This document shows positions 1 to 6,870 of a stretch of 11,188 nucleotides of DNA, one piece after another. Source of the DNA: a bacterium (GTDB lineage Bacteria; Auribacterota; JABMQX01); assembly GCA_013203085.1 (NCBI GenBank), contig JABMQX010000835.1, positions 1 to 11,188 of the forward strand, given 5' to 3'. The stretch's first letter is position 1. Each line of letters starts with the position of its first letter. The notes under the pieces are model-generated. The model saw only the letters and a list, made by a program, of their open reading frames with translations, made no database searches and had not been told where the DNA came from. A program made the translations under genes and the position numbers.

Positions 1-184
1 CTACAAAGGCGACAAGGATGGATTCACCATTCCGGGCTTGGGCATGCTTGTAATCGTGAGGCGAAAGGCTCGTTGGGGCCGTAACCCTGCGACGGGCGAG
101 AAGATCAGGATTAAGGCCAAGAAGGCTTTGAAATTCCGCGTGGCTAAAGCCGCCAAGGATGCCATCGTTCCAGCAAAGAAGTGA
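1..184 (+). CDS. HU-family DNA-binding protein, 5'-truncated
   Basis: This is the C-terminal 60 residues of a histone-like HU/IHF-family nucleoid protein. The reading frame starts at base 2, the window edge cuts the N-terminus, and the stop TGA is at 182-184. The visible part contains the family signature in the DNA-binding beta-arm, RWGRNPATGEKI (residues 24-35 of the fragment). It is preceded by the glycine-rich GFTIPGLGMLVI segment and followed by a closing helix, AKAAKDAI. HU proteins act as dimers in the nucleoid, bending and compacting DNA. The C-terminus ends in a short basic PAKK. The N-terminal dimerisation helices are outside the window, so HU and IHF subtypes cannot be separated. 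The next gene starts 100 nt downstream on the same strand. No clear terminator is visible between them. Confidence 0.9.
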   Translation, partial: YKGDKDGFTIPGLGMLVIVRRKARWGRNPATGEKIRIKAKKALKFRVAKAAKDAIVPAKK

Positions 185-284
185 TGCGCAGCACCCCATC
201 CTGACCGCAGATCGTGGTCGGCGACTGTGCTGGCTGCAGGGTCAGTCTTGCTATGGCTTTCTGAAAGGCTGTTGGAGCCCCACG

Positions 285-998
285 ATGAGAGAGAACAAGG
301 GATTCACGCTCATTGAGTTGCTCGTCGTCATGGCGATCATTTCCATTCTTGCGGCCCTTCTCTTGCCTGCCATTCAGAGAGCCAAGGAAGCGGCAAGGCT
401 TGCAGTGTGCACGGGCCATCTTAGCCAACTGGGGAGGGCTTTTGCAGCGTATCTCGACGAGTACAATGGATACGTGCCAGCTTATGTCTTAGTTGTTCCG
501 TTCGGCTGGGGAAAAGGGCCAGGCTGGATGGACAAGCTCCTCCCGTATGTCCACTCCCAGGCGATCGGGAAGGGGCCGGATTACCCGGAGAACGCTGATA
601 TGGAGGCGACAAAGGTGTTCCGCTGCCCCAGCATTTGTCGTTCGGCGATAGACGGCCGCAAGTATCTGTCGAGCTACGTATTGAATGCGCGGCTTTACAT
701 TGATTCGGCAACGGGCCGCTTCCACATAGGAAGACTCAAGTTCCCTCCGAAGGTCATCGTGCTTTACGACCGTAACTCGAAAACGAGCTTTCCCGACAAC
801 GCGGACATGACTGATCAGTGGGGAAACAATAACGGTGGAGACCAGTGGGGCAGGGGGGCGCTATGGAGCTCTTTCATGGGCAGTCCTCCTTTTCCGGGCC
901 CTCACGGAGGTGGTTACAATATTCTGTTTGCGGATTGGCATGTGCGTTGGCACGGCAAGTGGGTCAAGGGCAAGATGACGCGACATGCCGAACAGTAG
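285..998 (+). CDS. Prepilin-type N-terminal cleavage/methylation protein (pseudopilin-like, H-x9-D family)
   Basis: A 237-aa secreted or envelope protein. The N-terminus MRENKG/FTLIELLVVMAI is a textbook type IV prepilin peptidase site: cleavage after Gly6, Phe at +1 and Glu11 at +5. It is followed by a hydrophobic helix to about residue 29. I chose ATG 285 because GGAG at 274-277 lies 7 nt upstream and the class III signal then begins directly; an open frame extends further upstream to 159 but has no signal or RBS. The C-terminus (residues 207-220, HGGGYNILFADWHV) matches the H-x9-DG family common in Planctomycetes, Verrucomicrobia and Lentisphaerae, where such proteins occur in dozens of copies per genome. 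Here the usual Gly after the Asp is Trp. The exact role is unknown; it may be a type II secretion-like pseudopilin or a cell-surface protein. Family assignment is firm, function is not. Confidence 0.88.
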   Translation: MRENKGFTLIELLVVMAIISILAALLLPAIQRAKEAARLAVCTGHLSQLGRAFAAYLDEYNGYVPAYVLVVPFGWGKGPGWMDKLLPYVHSQAIGKGPDYPENADMEATKVFRCPSICRSAIDGRKYLSSYVLNARLYIDSATGRFHIGRLKFPPKVIVLYDRNSKTSFPDNADMTDQWGNNNGGDQWGRGALWSSFMGSPPFPGPHGGGYNILFADWHVRWHGKWVKGKMTRHAEQ

Positions 999-1346
999 CG
1001 CCTCTATCTCGGCTTTCTCGCCTTTTCGGCATGGTCCGCACGAACAGCGGCGTTTTTGTCATTTCGTTCACAGTGCACAGATTATCTCCAAGATTACCTG
1101 TCCCGCGCCTTGATTTTGCCCTTACTCAACCTCTCTCGCCTTCTTGTCATTCGGATCTGCCGTTGCCTGCTCTTTGTCGGGCGTGCTAATGTTTCTCAGT
1201 TGCAGGTCATGTTGTTCCGGCGGTTTCACTGATTCAATGGTGTGGCCAGTGATCGAGACACGGGATGCAGTAACACCGTCTATCAGAGCGAGGCGACGGC
1301 CGGAAACTTGCGGGTGAACTCTATCGTTCCAGGAGGAAGCGGAGAA
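999..1346 (+). other. Intergenic stretch, no gene seen
   Basis: These 348 nt lie between the prepilin-like gene and the TPR gene. Open frames crossing it have no RBS and low-complexity translations. The only sequence of note is the strong Shine-Dalgarno AGGAGG at 1331-1336, which fixes the start of the TPR gene. No convincing promoter or U-tract terminator was found. Confidence 0.5.
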
Positions 1347-1988
1347 ATGACTACTGGTTATTCAGAAAGAGAGATGGATCTTCATGACAAGCTTCTTCAA
1401 AGGGGGTGCTCCCTCATAGAAGGTCGGATACTTCTCGACGGATCCTCTCCGCAAGGAAAACCTTGGTGGATTACTCGTAAGAAGCTCCGAGATGCAATTT
1501 CATGCTTCGAACAGGTGCTGGCAATCAATCCCCAGAACTGGTCATCAATCTACATGCTGGGAAAAATCCACCAGCGCCTGGGTGACCAGAAGGAGGCATT
1601 GAAGTGGTTCTCGCGGGCCTGTGAAATCAACCCTGATCAACCCGATGTGGCTCGCGAGGCTGCTCTTTCGGCGATTGACACAGGCGATGGCAAAACAGCC
1701 GTAAGGTATTGCGAGGCTGCTCTTTCGGCGATTGACACAGGCGATGGCAAAACAGCCGTAAGGTATTGCGAGGCTGCGATTCGCATGAGTCCCGACGACT
1801 TTGGCCTGATATTAAACCTTGCCCTTGCGCACTTGATCGCTGGAGATCTGACGCAAGCTCAGGCTTGTGCAGAGGATGCTGTCAGAAAAGCCCCCAACGA
1901 CAAGATCTCGAAAAGGGTCCGTGCAATCATAAACGAGGTTGCTGACGGAAAACGGCGACCGCCGAAGACGGGACTGGAGATTCGCTAA
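1347..1988 (+). CDS. Small TPR-repeat protein with internal tandem duplication
   Basis: A 213-aa protein made mostly of tetratricopeptide repeats, helical pairs that usually mediate protein-protein contacts. I start it at ATG 1347 because AGGAGG (1331-1336) lies 10 nt upstream; the frame is open back to 1242 without an RBS. TPR helices are visible around AISCFEQVLAINPQN, SSIYMLGKIHQRLGD with KEALKWFSRACEINPD, and LILNLALAHLIAGD with AQACAEDAVRKAPND. No signal peptide or membrane segment is seen, so it is probably cytoplasmic. Residues 104-122 are repeated exactly as residues 123-141. This inserts 19 residues into an otherwise regular 34-residue TPR phase and probably distorts one repeat. The partner and function are unknown. 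The gene is co-directional with its neighbours but well separated from them, so an operon is not supported. Confidence 0.8.
   Translation: MTTGYSEREMDLHDKLLQRGCSLIEGRILLDGSSPQGKPWWITRKKLRDAISCFEQVLAINPQNWSSIYMLGKIHQRLGDQKEALKWFSRACEINPDQPDVAREAALSAIDTGDGKTAVRYCEAALSAIDTGDGKTAVRYCEAAIRMSPDDFGLILNLALAHLIAGDLTQAQACAEDAVRKAPNDKISKRVRAIINEVADGKRRPPKTGLEIR
1654..1777 (+). repeat. 57-nt perfect tandem duplication (2.2 copies) inside the TPR gene
   Basis: Bases 1654-1710 are repeated exactly at 1711-1767. A partial third copy of 10 nt (GCGAGGCTGC) follows at 1768-1777. The period is 57 nt, which is 19 codons, so the frame is kept. The two copies are identical even at third codon positions, which points to a very recent duplication or an assembly error. 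The 10-nt direct repeat that would have flanked the original single unit is a plausible substrate for slippage. Confidence 0.95.
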
Positions 1989-2142
1989 GATTGTTGCTGA
2001 GGACTCGGGAGGCCAACGAGTTGCTGAGCTGGTGCCCGGGCCAGCTCGGAGGCAGTCTCCGCATGACTGAGTTGAGAGGTGGTACAAACAATGGGGCAGG
2101 ACAGAAAACCATATAAACATTGTTATCCCAGAAGGTAAATAT

Positions 2143-3615
2143 ATGAAAACTCGCCAATGCTGTCCGGTGGCCATTTGCTGGCTGCTTATCCTACAATGTA
2201 TACCTGCTTTCGCCGTTGAATATCGCATCGCATCTCAGAAGGACTTTGACCATTTCAGTGCTGCAACCTTCCAACCCGGGGATCTGATCTTGTTCAAGAG
2301 GGGGGTACGCTTTGCTGGCATGTTCTCACCTTTGGGTAAGGGCACAGAAAAGGCGCCAATTCGTATTGAAGGCTATGGAGAAGGAGAACGCCCGCGAATC
2401 GACGCAGGAGGAAAGAAGAAGGCAGGAATGTTGCTGCAAAATCCCTCATTCTGGGAAGTCAATGGGCTGGAAATCACGAATACCGATGGGACCGATAGAG
2501 ACCAAGGGAAGTTATTTGGCATCTATGTTTTGGCAGAGGGAGAAGAAGGCATTTATAAACATATCTATATCAATGATTGCTACATCCATGATGTTAACGG
2601 CAAGGTGGCCGGAAAGCGACAGGGAGGAATTCATATTCACATCCAGAACCTAAACAAGTCGATATTTCATGATCTTCGTATTACGAAAAACCGGATTATT
2701 CGCATCGGGGGCGTCGGCATCGGTAACTCATCCTCCTGCGGTCGCATTGAATTCAGGGAACACCACACCGTCCCTCATTACTTGTGGACAAAGGTTTACG
2801 TGGCAGACAATTACATAGACCATACCGGACGCAATTGCATCATTGCCCGAGTCAGCAAGAATGCCGTCTATGAGCGTAACACTCTAGCGAACAGCAGTCG
2901 ATACAGCACGGGGCACAGTATCTACTGCTTCAATACCGACGGTATAAAAATTCAGTACAACGAGGCTTATGGAAACGTGGGAGAGGGAGGAAAGGATCGC
3001 GGAGGATTTGATGCCGACTACAACTCCGTAAACACATTCATCCAGTACAACTACAGCCACGACAACCTTTGGTTTTGCGGAATCATGAAAAAGAAGAACC
3101 GGAACGTAGTTATCCGCTACAATGTGAGCCAAAACGATAAAGAAGGCATCTATTTCTACGGATTTGAAGAGAGTCGTGAAGCGAAGAATATTCACATCTA
3201 TAACAACACTCACTATGTACGAAACGGGCTGCATGTCAACGTCTTTCCCGAAGGACGCACTCCTCTCAATTCACGATTTGAAAACAACATCTTCTTCTTT
3301 GAGGGAGAGGGGGAATGGGGAAAGAACCACAAAGGCATTAACACAACGTTCCAAAACAACCTCTACTTTGGGATTATCCCCCATGGGTCAGACTCCAGGC
3401 CCCAAACAGAAAGGCCAAAGTTCTCTCAGCCTGGGGTCTCAGGGACTGATATTGACTTGAAGACCATGGGGGTGTTGCGGGGATACAGGCTCATCCCTGA
3501 GTCGCCGTGCATAGGCGCAGGCATCAGAATACGCGACAATGGGGGGAAGGACCTTCTCGGAACCAAATTGATGACTGGAAAAGCGGATATCGGCGCATTT
3601 GGACGAAAGCCATAA
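2143..3615 (+). CDS. Secreted right-handed parallel beta-helix protein, polysaccharide lyase-like
   Basis: A 490-aa protein. GAAGG (2131-2135) sits 7 nt before ATG 2143. The N-terminus has a Sec signal peptide (basic KTR, hydrophobic core, AFA cleavage near residue 24), so it is exported. The mature part opens with a segment typical of pectate lyase-superfamily beta-helices (FQPGDLILFKRGVRFAG, then APIRIEGYGEGERPRIDAGG). Stacked coils rich in Asn and Ile ladders follow, such as DNYIDHTGRNCII, IQYNEAYGNVG, IQYNYSHDN and VVIRYNVSQNDKEG. The C-terminus (SPCIGAGI...GKADIGAFG) is the usual closing motif of this class in PVC and Bacteroidota proteins. It probably binds or cleaves an acidic or plant or algal polysaccharide. 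Catalytic residues cannot be assigned by eye, so the substrate and the lyase-versus-hydrolase question remain open. It is convergent with the pectate lyase downstream. Confidence 0.82.
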   Translation: MKTRQCCPVAICWLLILQCIPAFAVEYRIASQKDFDHFSAATFQPGDLILFKRGVRFAGMFSPLGKGTEKAPIRIEGYGEGERPRIDAGGKKKAGMLLQNPSFWEVNGLEITNTDGTDRDQGKLFGIYVLAEGEEGIYKHIYINDCYIHDVNGKVAGKRQGGIHIHIQNLNKSIFHDLRITKNRIIRIGGVGIGNSSSCGRIEFREHHTVPHYLWTKVYVADNYIDHTGRNCIIARVSKNAVYERNTLANSSRYSTGHSIYCFNTDGIKIQYNEAYGNVGEGGKDRGGFDADYNSVNTFIQYNYSHDNLWFCGIMKKKNRNVVIRYNVSQNDKEGIYFYGFEESREAKNIHIYNNTHYVRNGLHVNVFPEGRTPLNSRFENNIFFFEGEGEWGKNHKGINTTFQNNLYFGIIPHGSDSRPQTERPKFSQPGVSGTDIDLKTMGVLRGYRLIPESPCIGAGIRIRDNGGKDLLGTKLMTGKADIGAFGRKP

Positions 3616-3773
3616 TGGCATTGAATGAAGATCGATTGCATAACCATCGCATTCACATGGACGCGCTATTCGCGCGCCAGTGATGCAAACGTTGGCCAGC
3701 AAGACACGGAACCGGCTTGTAGCCATGAAGGGCTGACCCGAACGTCCTGGCGGTGCCGAAGGCAGAGTGTTTT

Positions 3774-3800
3774 CCCCGGTCTACGGCGGACAGACCGGGG
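3774..3800. repeat. Perfect inverted repeat, 9-bp stem and 9-nt loop
   Basis: CCCCGGTCT at 3774-3782 is exactly complementary to AGACCGGGG at 3792-3800, with the loop ACGGCGGAC. The stem is GC-rich and would be stable in RNA or extruded DNA. A TTTT run precedes it on the plus strand, but there is no T-run after it on either strand, so it is not a canonical intrinsic terminator. A single 9-bp repeat of this kind is not very improbable by chance in 11 kb. Confidence 0.55.
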
Positions 3801-3850
3801 CACTGGGCCGAAGCGAGACCCCTGAAGGTGTCGCGATGAAGCTGAAACTG

Positions 3851-3883
3851 AGTCCGTAACACCTGGTGCCTTCGTAACGGACT
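3851..3883. repeat. Inverted repeat, 7-bp stem with 19-nt loop
   Basis: AGTCCGT (3851-3857) pairs with ACGGACT (3877-3883). The loop contains a smaller CACC/GGTG self-complementary core (3860-3868). Alone this is weak, but it lies 50 nt from the 9-bp hairpin, so the region may be a structured element. Confidence 0.35.
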
Positions 3884-3972
3884 GCGAAACCGTTTGTTAG
3901 AAATCTGGCAGAGCTGTTTTTGCCACTATTCTCGACCAGGCCCGAGACGTTGCCTCTTGTCAATCGCCAGTT

Positions 3973-4270
3973 TTAGCGTTCGGTGGCCGAAACTTTCGCA
4001 TAGTGGCGGAATCGCGGAAAGGTCAACAGTGCTCCACCATGAATTTCGTTTCTGTGATTTCCGCCTCTAAACTTCACTTGAGGATCAAATGCTGCTTTGC
4101 ACGAAGATTCCGGTGAGTCAGACCCTTCCAGCTCTGGCAGGGGAACCTCCAACACGAAGGCCCTACTGATTGGGTAATGCCTATGAGTCTCGACACCGAT
4201 CTCGCCGAAGGAAGTGTCAGCTCCGCTGCGGGCAGGTAGGGAGGAACACGTATCACGGCTGCTCCCGGGG
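3973..4270 (-). other. Possible protein remnant overlapping the end of the pectate lyase gene
   Basis: On the minus strand a frame shifted relative to the pectate lyase stays open from about 4270 to the stop at 3973. Its translation has balanced, protein-like composition, for example FGEIGVETHRHYPISRAF and VKFRGGNHRNEIHGGALL. There is no RBS, no recognisable start and no family I can name. It could be a decayed gene, the tail of a repeat, or chance. Confidence 0.15.
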
Positions 4271-5713
4271 GGCGTCGCCAGAGCCTATCAACCTGGCGGC
4301 CCGTTCGTTCAGGTACTCCTCGATGGCGGTGTAGCCGGAGGGCATCATCTTCGCAGAATCATCCGTTAGGTTGTCGAATCCGTGTGCATCCTCCCAGCTA
4401 TCGGGCATGGCGTCGTCGTCGGAATCCACCGGCGGCTTTCCCGAGATCAGCCCTTCCATCAAGTCCTTAGGCTCATGGCGTCCCCAGGAGCCAGTGCCTC
4501 TCTTCACCTCCTCGATGATCCTCTTGGTTACAGCATCCCGGGGGAAGCATCCGTCGCCGGCCAGCACCAGTTGATAAGTCTCTCGTGGGGAATGGGTCTG
4601 GATGAGCGGAACCGGGGTCTCTATCTTCTGCCTTACCCCGTATTTGGCGTAGTACCTCGCCCAGGCCGGCAACTTGTCCGCCTCTGCCCACGGGTCCTGG
4701 ATGAGTCCCACGCCCTCGATGAAGTTGTCGCGGAGATAGTAGGGTATTTTGTCCTCGAAGCACCACGGGTAGATATGGGGATCGTTGCGATGGAAGCTCA
4801 CGGTGCTGGGTCCGCTCTTGTAATAGTTACCGATGAAATTGAAGCCCGGAACTCCAATGTAATTGCCATGGTGCACGAAGCCCGCACGGAAGTTGTAGAC
4901 GACGTTGTTCCGGAAGTCGGCAGGACCGCTGCCAAAGCACGGGTTGCGGTTTTCGTGATGGGCGAAGAGGTTGTGGTGAACCGAGATTCTGTTGCTGCGG
5001 CCCCCGGAAATCAGCCCGTAGAAGTGGCCGCCACCGCCCTGGCCCGTATGATCAAGCTCGCCGGTCAGCGAAGACTCCTCCAGGGTACACCACTGAATGG
5101 TTATATTAGTGGACCGCGCCCACAGATCTACGGTCTCATCCTCAGCCCAGGATAAAGAGAGATGGTCGAGAACAGCATTGTCAACGGACGAGAACTGGAT
5201 GCAGTCCCCCTGATCGCCTCTTCCCACTGGCGACCGCACGTGCAGAAAGCGCACCACCACATCATGGACGTTCGGCTTGGTCGTCACCTGTTTATGCCAG
5301 TCCCTGAGATCGCTACGGAGCAGCCCCACGATGGTAATGCCGGCTCCGGGAGCGGTCTGGCCACCAATAGTGACGTAGGGCTCTTTGATGGTGATGTCCC
5401 CGAAAATTACCCCGGATACCTCGAAGGTGATGATACGCGGCCCGGGGGTCTCGCAGGCCGCCTGTAGGCTCCCGGGGCCCGAAGGATTCAAGTTTGTGAC
5501 TTTGATTACCTTCCCGCCCCGGCCGCCGGGTGTGTCGGCGCCGAAACCCTCCGCGCCCGGGAAAGCCGAAACAGAAACTCCCCGGGCATAGTTTAATGGA
5601 TCGGAGATCTGCCCGATCGCCTTAACATTCTGTCCTTGCGTGTGAACATCTTCCGCCAGAAGAACCAGCAGCCCAGTTGCCAAAAACATTACACAGCAAC
5701 CTATCCAGTTCAT
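4253..5713 (-). CDS. Secreted pectate lyase, PL1-type beta-helix
   Basis: A 486-aa exported enzyme that would cleave polygalacturonate-type polysaccharides by beta-elimination, usually with Ca2+. I choose the ATG at 5711-5713 because a hydrophobic signal segment follows at once (MNWIGCCVMFLATGLLVLLA) and a purine-rich RBS region (GGAGGAGAAGG and GAGAAGAGAG) precedes it; an in-frame ATG at 5779 lacks an RBS. After about 45 residues comes the diagnostic AFPGAEGFGADTPGG (50-64), then KVTNLNPSGPGSLQAA, RIITFEVSGVI and the conserved DH at 183-184 in VLDHLSLSWAEDE. Beta-helix coils with Asn ladders follow (ISVHHNLFAHHENRNP, FRNNVVYNF). The C-terminus (from residue 430) has DSDDDAMPDSWE, a calcium-binding loop like those after many secreted lyases, and GYTAIEEYLN. 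The length is typical for the family. It is convergent with the other beta-helix gene; no regulator is adjacent except the distant XRE gene. Confidence 0.9.
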   Translation of the reverse strand: MNWIGCCVMFLATGLLVLLAEDVHTQGQNVKAIGQISDPLNYARGVSVSAFPGAEGFGADTPGGRGGKVIKVTNLNPSGPGSLQAACETPGPRIITFEVSGVIFGDITIKEPYVTIGGQTAPGAGITIVGLLRSDLRDWHKQVTTKPNVHDVVVRFLHVRSPVGRGDQGDCIQFSSVDNAVLDHLSLSWAEDETVDLWARSTNITIQWCTLEESSLTGELDHTGQGGGGHFYGLISGGRSNRISVHHNLFAHHENRNPCFGSGPADFRNNVVYNFRAGFVHHGNYIGVPGFNFIGNYYKSGPSTVSFHRNDPHIYPWCFEDKIPYYLRDNFIEGVGLIQDPWAEADKLPAWARYYAKYGVRQKIETPVPLIQTHSPRETYQLVLAGDGCFPRDAVTKRIIEEVKRGTGSWGRHEPKDLMEGLISGKPPVDSDDDAMPDSWEDAHGFDNLTDDSAKMMPSGYTAIEEYLNERAARLIGSGDAPREQP

Positions 5714-6137
5714 CTCTCTTCTCGTTTCCTTCTCCTCCAGCAAGATGAAACAACTCCCTTGCCCTTTTGCAGCAACCATATCGGTCAGATCGCTATCTTA
5801 CCATTTCGTAGAAGGCTAAAATATCCCCAGGTGGCAGATATGGCTGAAATGTTGGACTAAGGGCGATACTGTGGCGGAAGCGCGCGATCGCAAACTAAAG
5901 GAAGGTAATTTTGCGAATCTAAGCACAACCTGGTTGCAGAGCCGGCCTTCTGCGATTTCCGTGACAGGGCTACAACAATGTGGGTCAGTTGCTGCGGCTC
6001 GTCCGCAGACCGCGCAGCGAGCATCTCTGTCCAGTGCGTGGTGTGAAACGCTCCGTCCAAACCGTCTCTTGCGCCTGTCGCAACGAAGGATCTTTGTCTC
6101 GGCGACGTTGACCGTACAATGATCAACAGCTGAGCCG
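5714..6137. other. 424-nt intergenic stretch, no supported gene
   Basis: This lies upstream of the pectate lyase and downstream of the XRE gene, so it should hold the lyase promoter and the XRE terminator. Short frames on both strands (about 80-135 codons) overlap one another, lack RBSs, and give Arg/Ser/Leu-rich translations typical of non-coding DNA. A weak 5-bp stem, GTTGA/TCAAC at 6108-6128, lies just past the XRE stop but has no U-tract. A TAAGAT-like -10 element on the minus strand near 5800 is too weak to call. Confidence 0.4.
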
Positions 6138-6386
6138 CTACTTCTTTTTTGCCTTTGCCCTCTTCGGAGTCTTAGGTTTGAGCCAGCCAGCTTCCTCGAA
6201 CATTTTCTCTGGTGTGATCCCAAGGTGAGGCGACAGCTTTATCAGCACATCCGGGGCGGGAGTGAACAGACCTCTTGTTACTTGAGAGAGGTAGGAGTTG
6301 CTCACACCTGATTCCCGAGCGAGTGCCCTCAGGGACATCCCTTTTTCTTTTGCCGCTCGAAGGACAAACTTCCCAACATGCTTCAT
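6138..6386 (-). CDS. XRE-family helix-turn-helix transcriptional regulator (small)
   Basis: An 82-aa cytoplasmic DNA-binding protein. The first about 65 residues form a Cro/C1-type HTH: VLRAAKEKGMSLRALARESG, then VSNSYLSQVTRG as the turn and recognition helix (residues about 18-39), and the family ending PDVLIKLSPHLGITPEKMFEEAG. A short Lys-rich tail follows (KPKTPKRAKAKKK) and may add non-specific DNA contacts. The start ATG at 6384-6386 is fixed by AGGAGGG at 6395-6401, 8 nt upstream. There is no effector or peptidase domain, so it probably acts as a simple repressor dimer. It is divergent from the rubredoxin/rubrerythrin operon with 484 nt between, and could regulate itself or that operon; this is inference. 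A palindrome at 6450-6466 is a candidate site. Confidence 0.88.
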   Translation of the reverse strand: MKHVGKFVLRAAKEKGMSLRALARESGVSNSYLSQVTRGLFTPAPDVLIKLSPHLGITPEKMFEEAGWLKPKTPKRAKAKKK

Positions 6387-6399
6387 CAGCCATACCCTC

Positions 6400-6417
6400 C
6401 TACTGAATGACAGCCAT
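6400..6417 (-). promoter_or_regulatory. Possible 5-codon leader minicistron (MAVIQ-stop) before the XRE gene
   Basis: On the minus strand a perfect AAGGAG (6426-6431) lies 8 nt before ATG 6417-6415, which opens a frame of five codons ending in TAG at 6402-6400. The stop overlaps the AGGAGGG ribosome site of the XRE gene. Such an arrangement would allow translational coupling or a leader-peptide effect. It is seen in the sequence, but its function is inferred and it may be chance. Confidence 0.25.
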
Positions 6418-6449
6418 GAATCGATCTCCTTACAACGGTAGGGCAGCCA

Positions 6450-6466
6450 ATCTTGACAATCAAGAT
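6450..6466. promoter_or_regulatory. Candidate XRE operator: 6-5-6 palindrome
   Basis: ATCTTG (6450-6455) and CAAGAT (6461-6466) form a perfect inverted repeat around ACAAT, a size typical of Cro/C1-type operators. It lies 64 nt upstream of the XRE start codon and overlaps a TTGACA hexamer (6453-6458) on the plus strand. Palindromes this short are frequent by chance, so only the position makes it of interest. Confidence 0.25.
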
Positions 6467-6545
6467 GAAAGTGTCCTCAATCTTCACCCGACCAACGCGT
6501 TCCCGTCATCTGTCTCTCGTCATGATTTAGAGGAGTGGCGCCGCA

Positions 6546-6601
6546 TAAAAGCGTTTTTGGCCTTTCGTTTAGAGTGCGCACGATTAAACGCGTTTTTGGC
6601 C
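6546..6601. repeat. 17-nt direct repeat, 39-nt period, upstream of the redox operon
   Basis: TAAAaGCGTTTTTGGCC (6546-6562) recurs as TAAAcGCGTTTTTGGCC (6585-6601), identical at 16 of 17 positions. The copies begin 39 nt apart, close to four helical turns, which suits paired binding of a regulator to one face of DNA. A local duplication is also possible. Confidence 0.6.
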
Positions 6602-6721
6602 GAGACGGGCTATCCACAGGTACAATCAACGATTTGCTTCAACCCGTCCGCTTCTCGCTCGCGCATCGGCAGTTACGTGCTATCAAAGACGTCACTTTCT
6701 GTCCGTCTTCCAGATCCGTCG

Positions 6722-6751
6722 TTGCGTGGACATTGTGGTGCGCGTTACAAT
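6722..6751 (+). promoter_or_regulatory. Weak sigma-70-like promoter candidate for the redox operon
   Basis: TTGCGT (6722-6727) and TACAAT (6746-6751) are separated by 18 nt. The -10 matches the consensus at five of six positions, the -35 at three. This would leave a leader of about 110 nt before the ATG at 6871. The call is tentative. Confidence 0.25.
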
Positions 6752-6870
6752 GCCAGCACTTGTCCAAGATATTCCTGTCCTTCTGGCGTGCGGAGGTGTC
6801 CAACAAGTTTGCTGTTGAGGGCACGCATACAAAGGGACTATATGGCGCCTGTTTGAAAGGAAGAAGAGAC

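Larger units (their letters stand above)
3616..4252. other. 637-nt non-coding region between convergent lyase genes, with inverted repeats
   Basis: No gene with an RBS and family resemblance was found on either strand. Frames covering it are short and overlap one another. The interval holds a GC-rich 9-bp perfect hairpin (3774-3800), a second 7-bp stem (3851-3883), and a minus-strand open stretch (3973 to about 4270) that reads somewhat like a protein remnant. Both neighbouring genes end here, so terminators are expected, but no stem followed by a U-tract is obvious. It may be a decayed gene or a dispersed structured repeat. Confidence 0.45.
6387..6870. other. 484-nt divergent control region between the XRE gene and the redox operon
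   Basis: This interval separates two divergently transcribed genes and should contain both promoters. It holds a tiny minus-strand minicistron (6400-6417), a 17-nt palindrome (6450-6466), a 17-nt direct repeat spaced 39 nt apart (6546-6601), and a possible promoter (6722-6751). Open plus-strand frames cross it, but their translations resemble no family and have no RBS. Confidence 0.5.

Noticed and set aside
984..1033. CATGCCGAA/TTCGGCATG 9-bp inverted repeat spanning the stop of the prepilin-like gene
   Set aside because: The 32-nt loop and lack of a U-tract argue against a terminator, and one such repeat is expected by chance in a window of this size.
4382..5155. 257-codon plus-strand frame opposite the pectate lyase
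   Set aside because: Shadow frame; the minus-strand frame has a signal peptide and PL1 motifs.
5816..6223. Short minus- and plus-strand frames between the lyase and XRE genes
   Set aside because: They overlap each other and the XRE gene, lack RBSs and have Arg/Ser-rich non-protein-like translations.
6407..6856. 149-codon plus-strand frame in the divergent region
   Set aside because: No RBS, non-protein-like Ser/Arg-rich second half, and it covers the probable promoter region. Its apparent repeat is the DNA direct repeat read in frame.
6535..6870. Long N-terminal extension (112 codons) of the rubredoxin-GltS frame
   Set aside because: The extension has no family resemblance, no RBS, and the rubredoxin fold begins exactly at ATG 6871, which has a purine-rich RBS.
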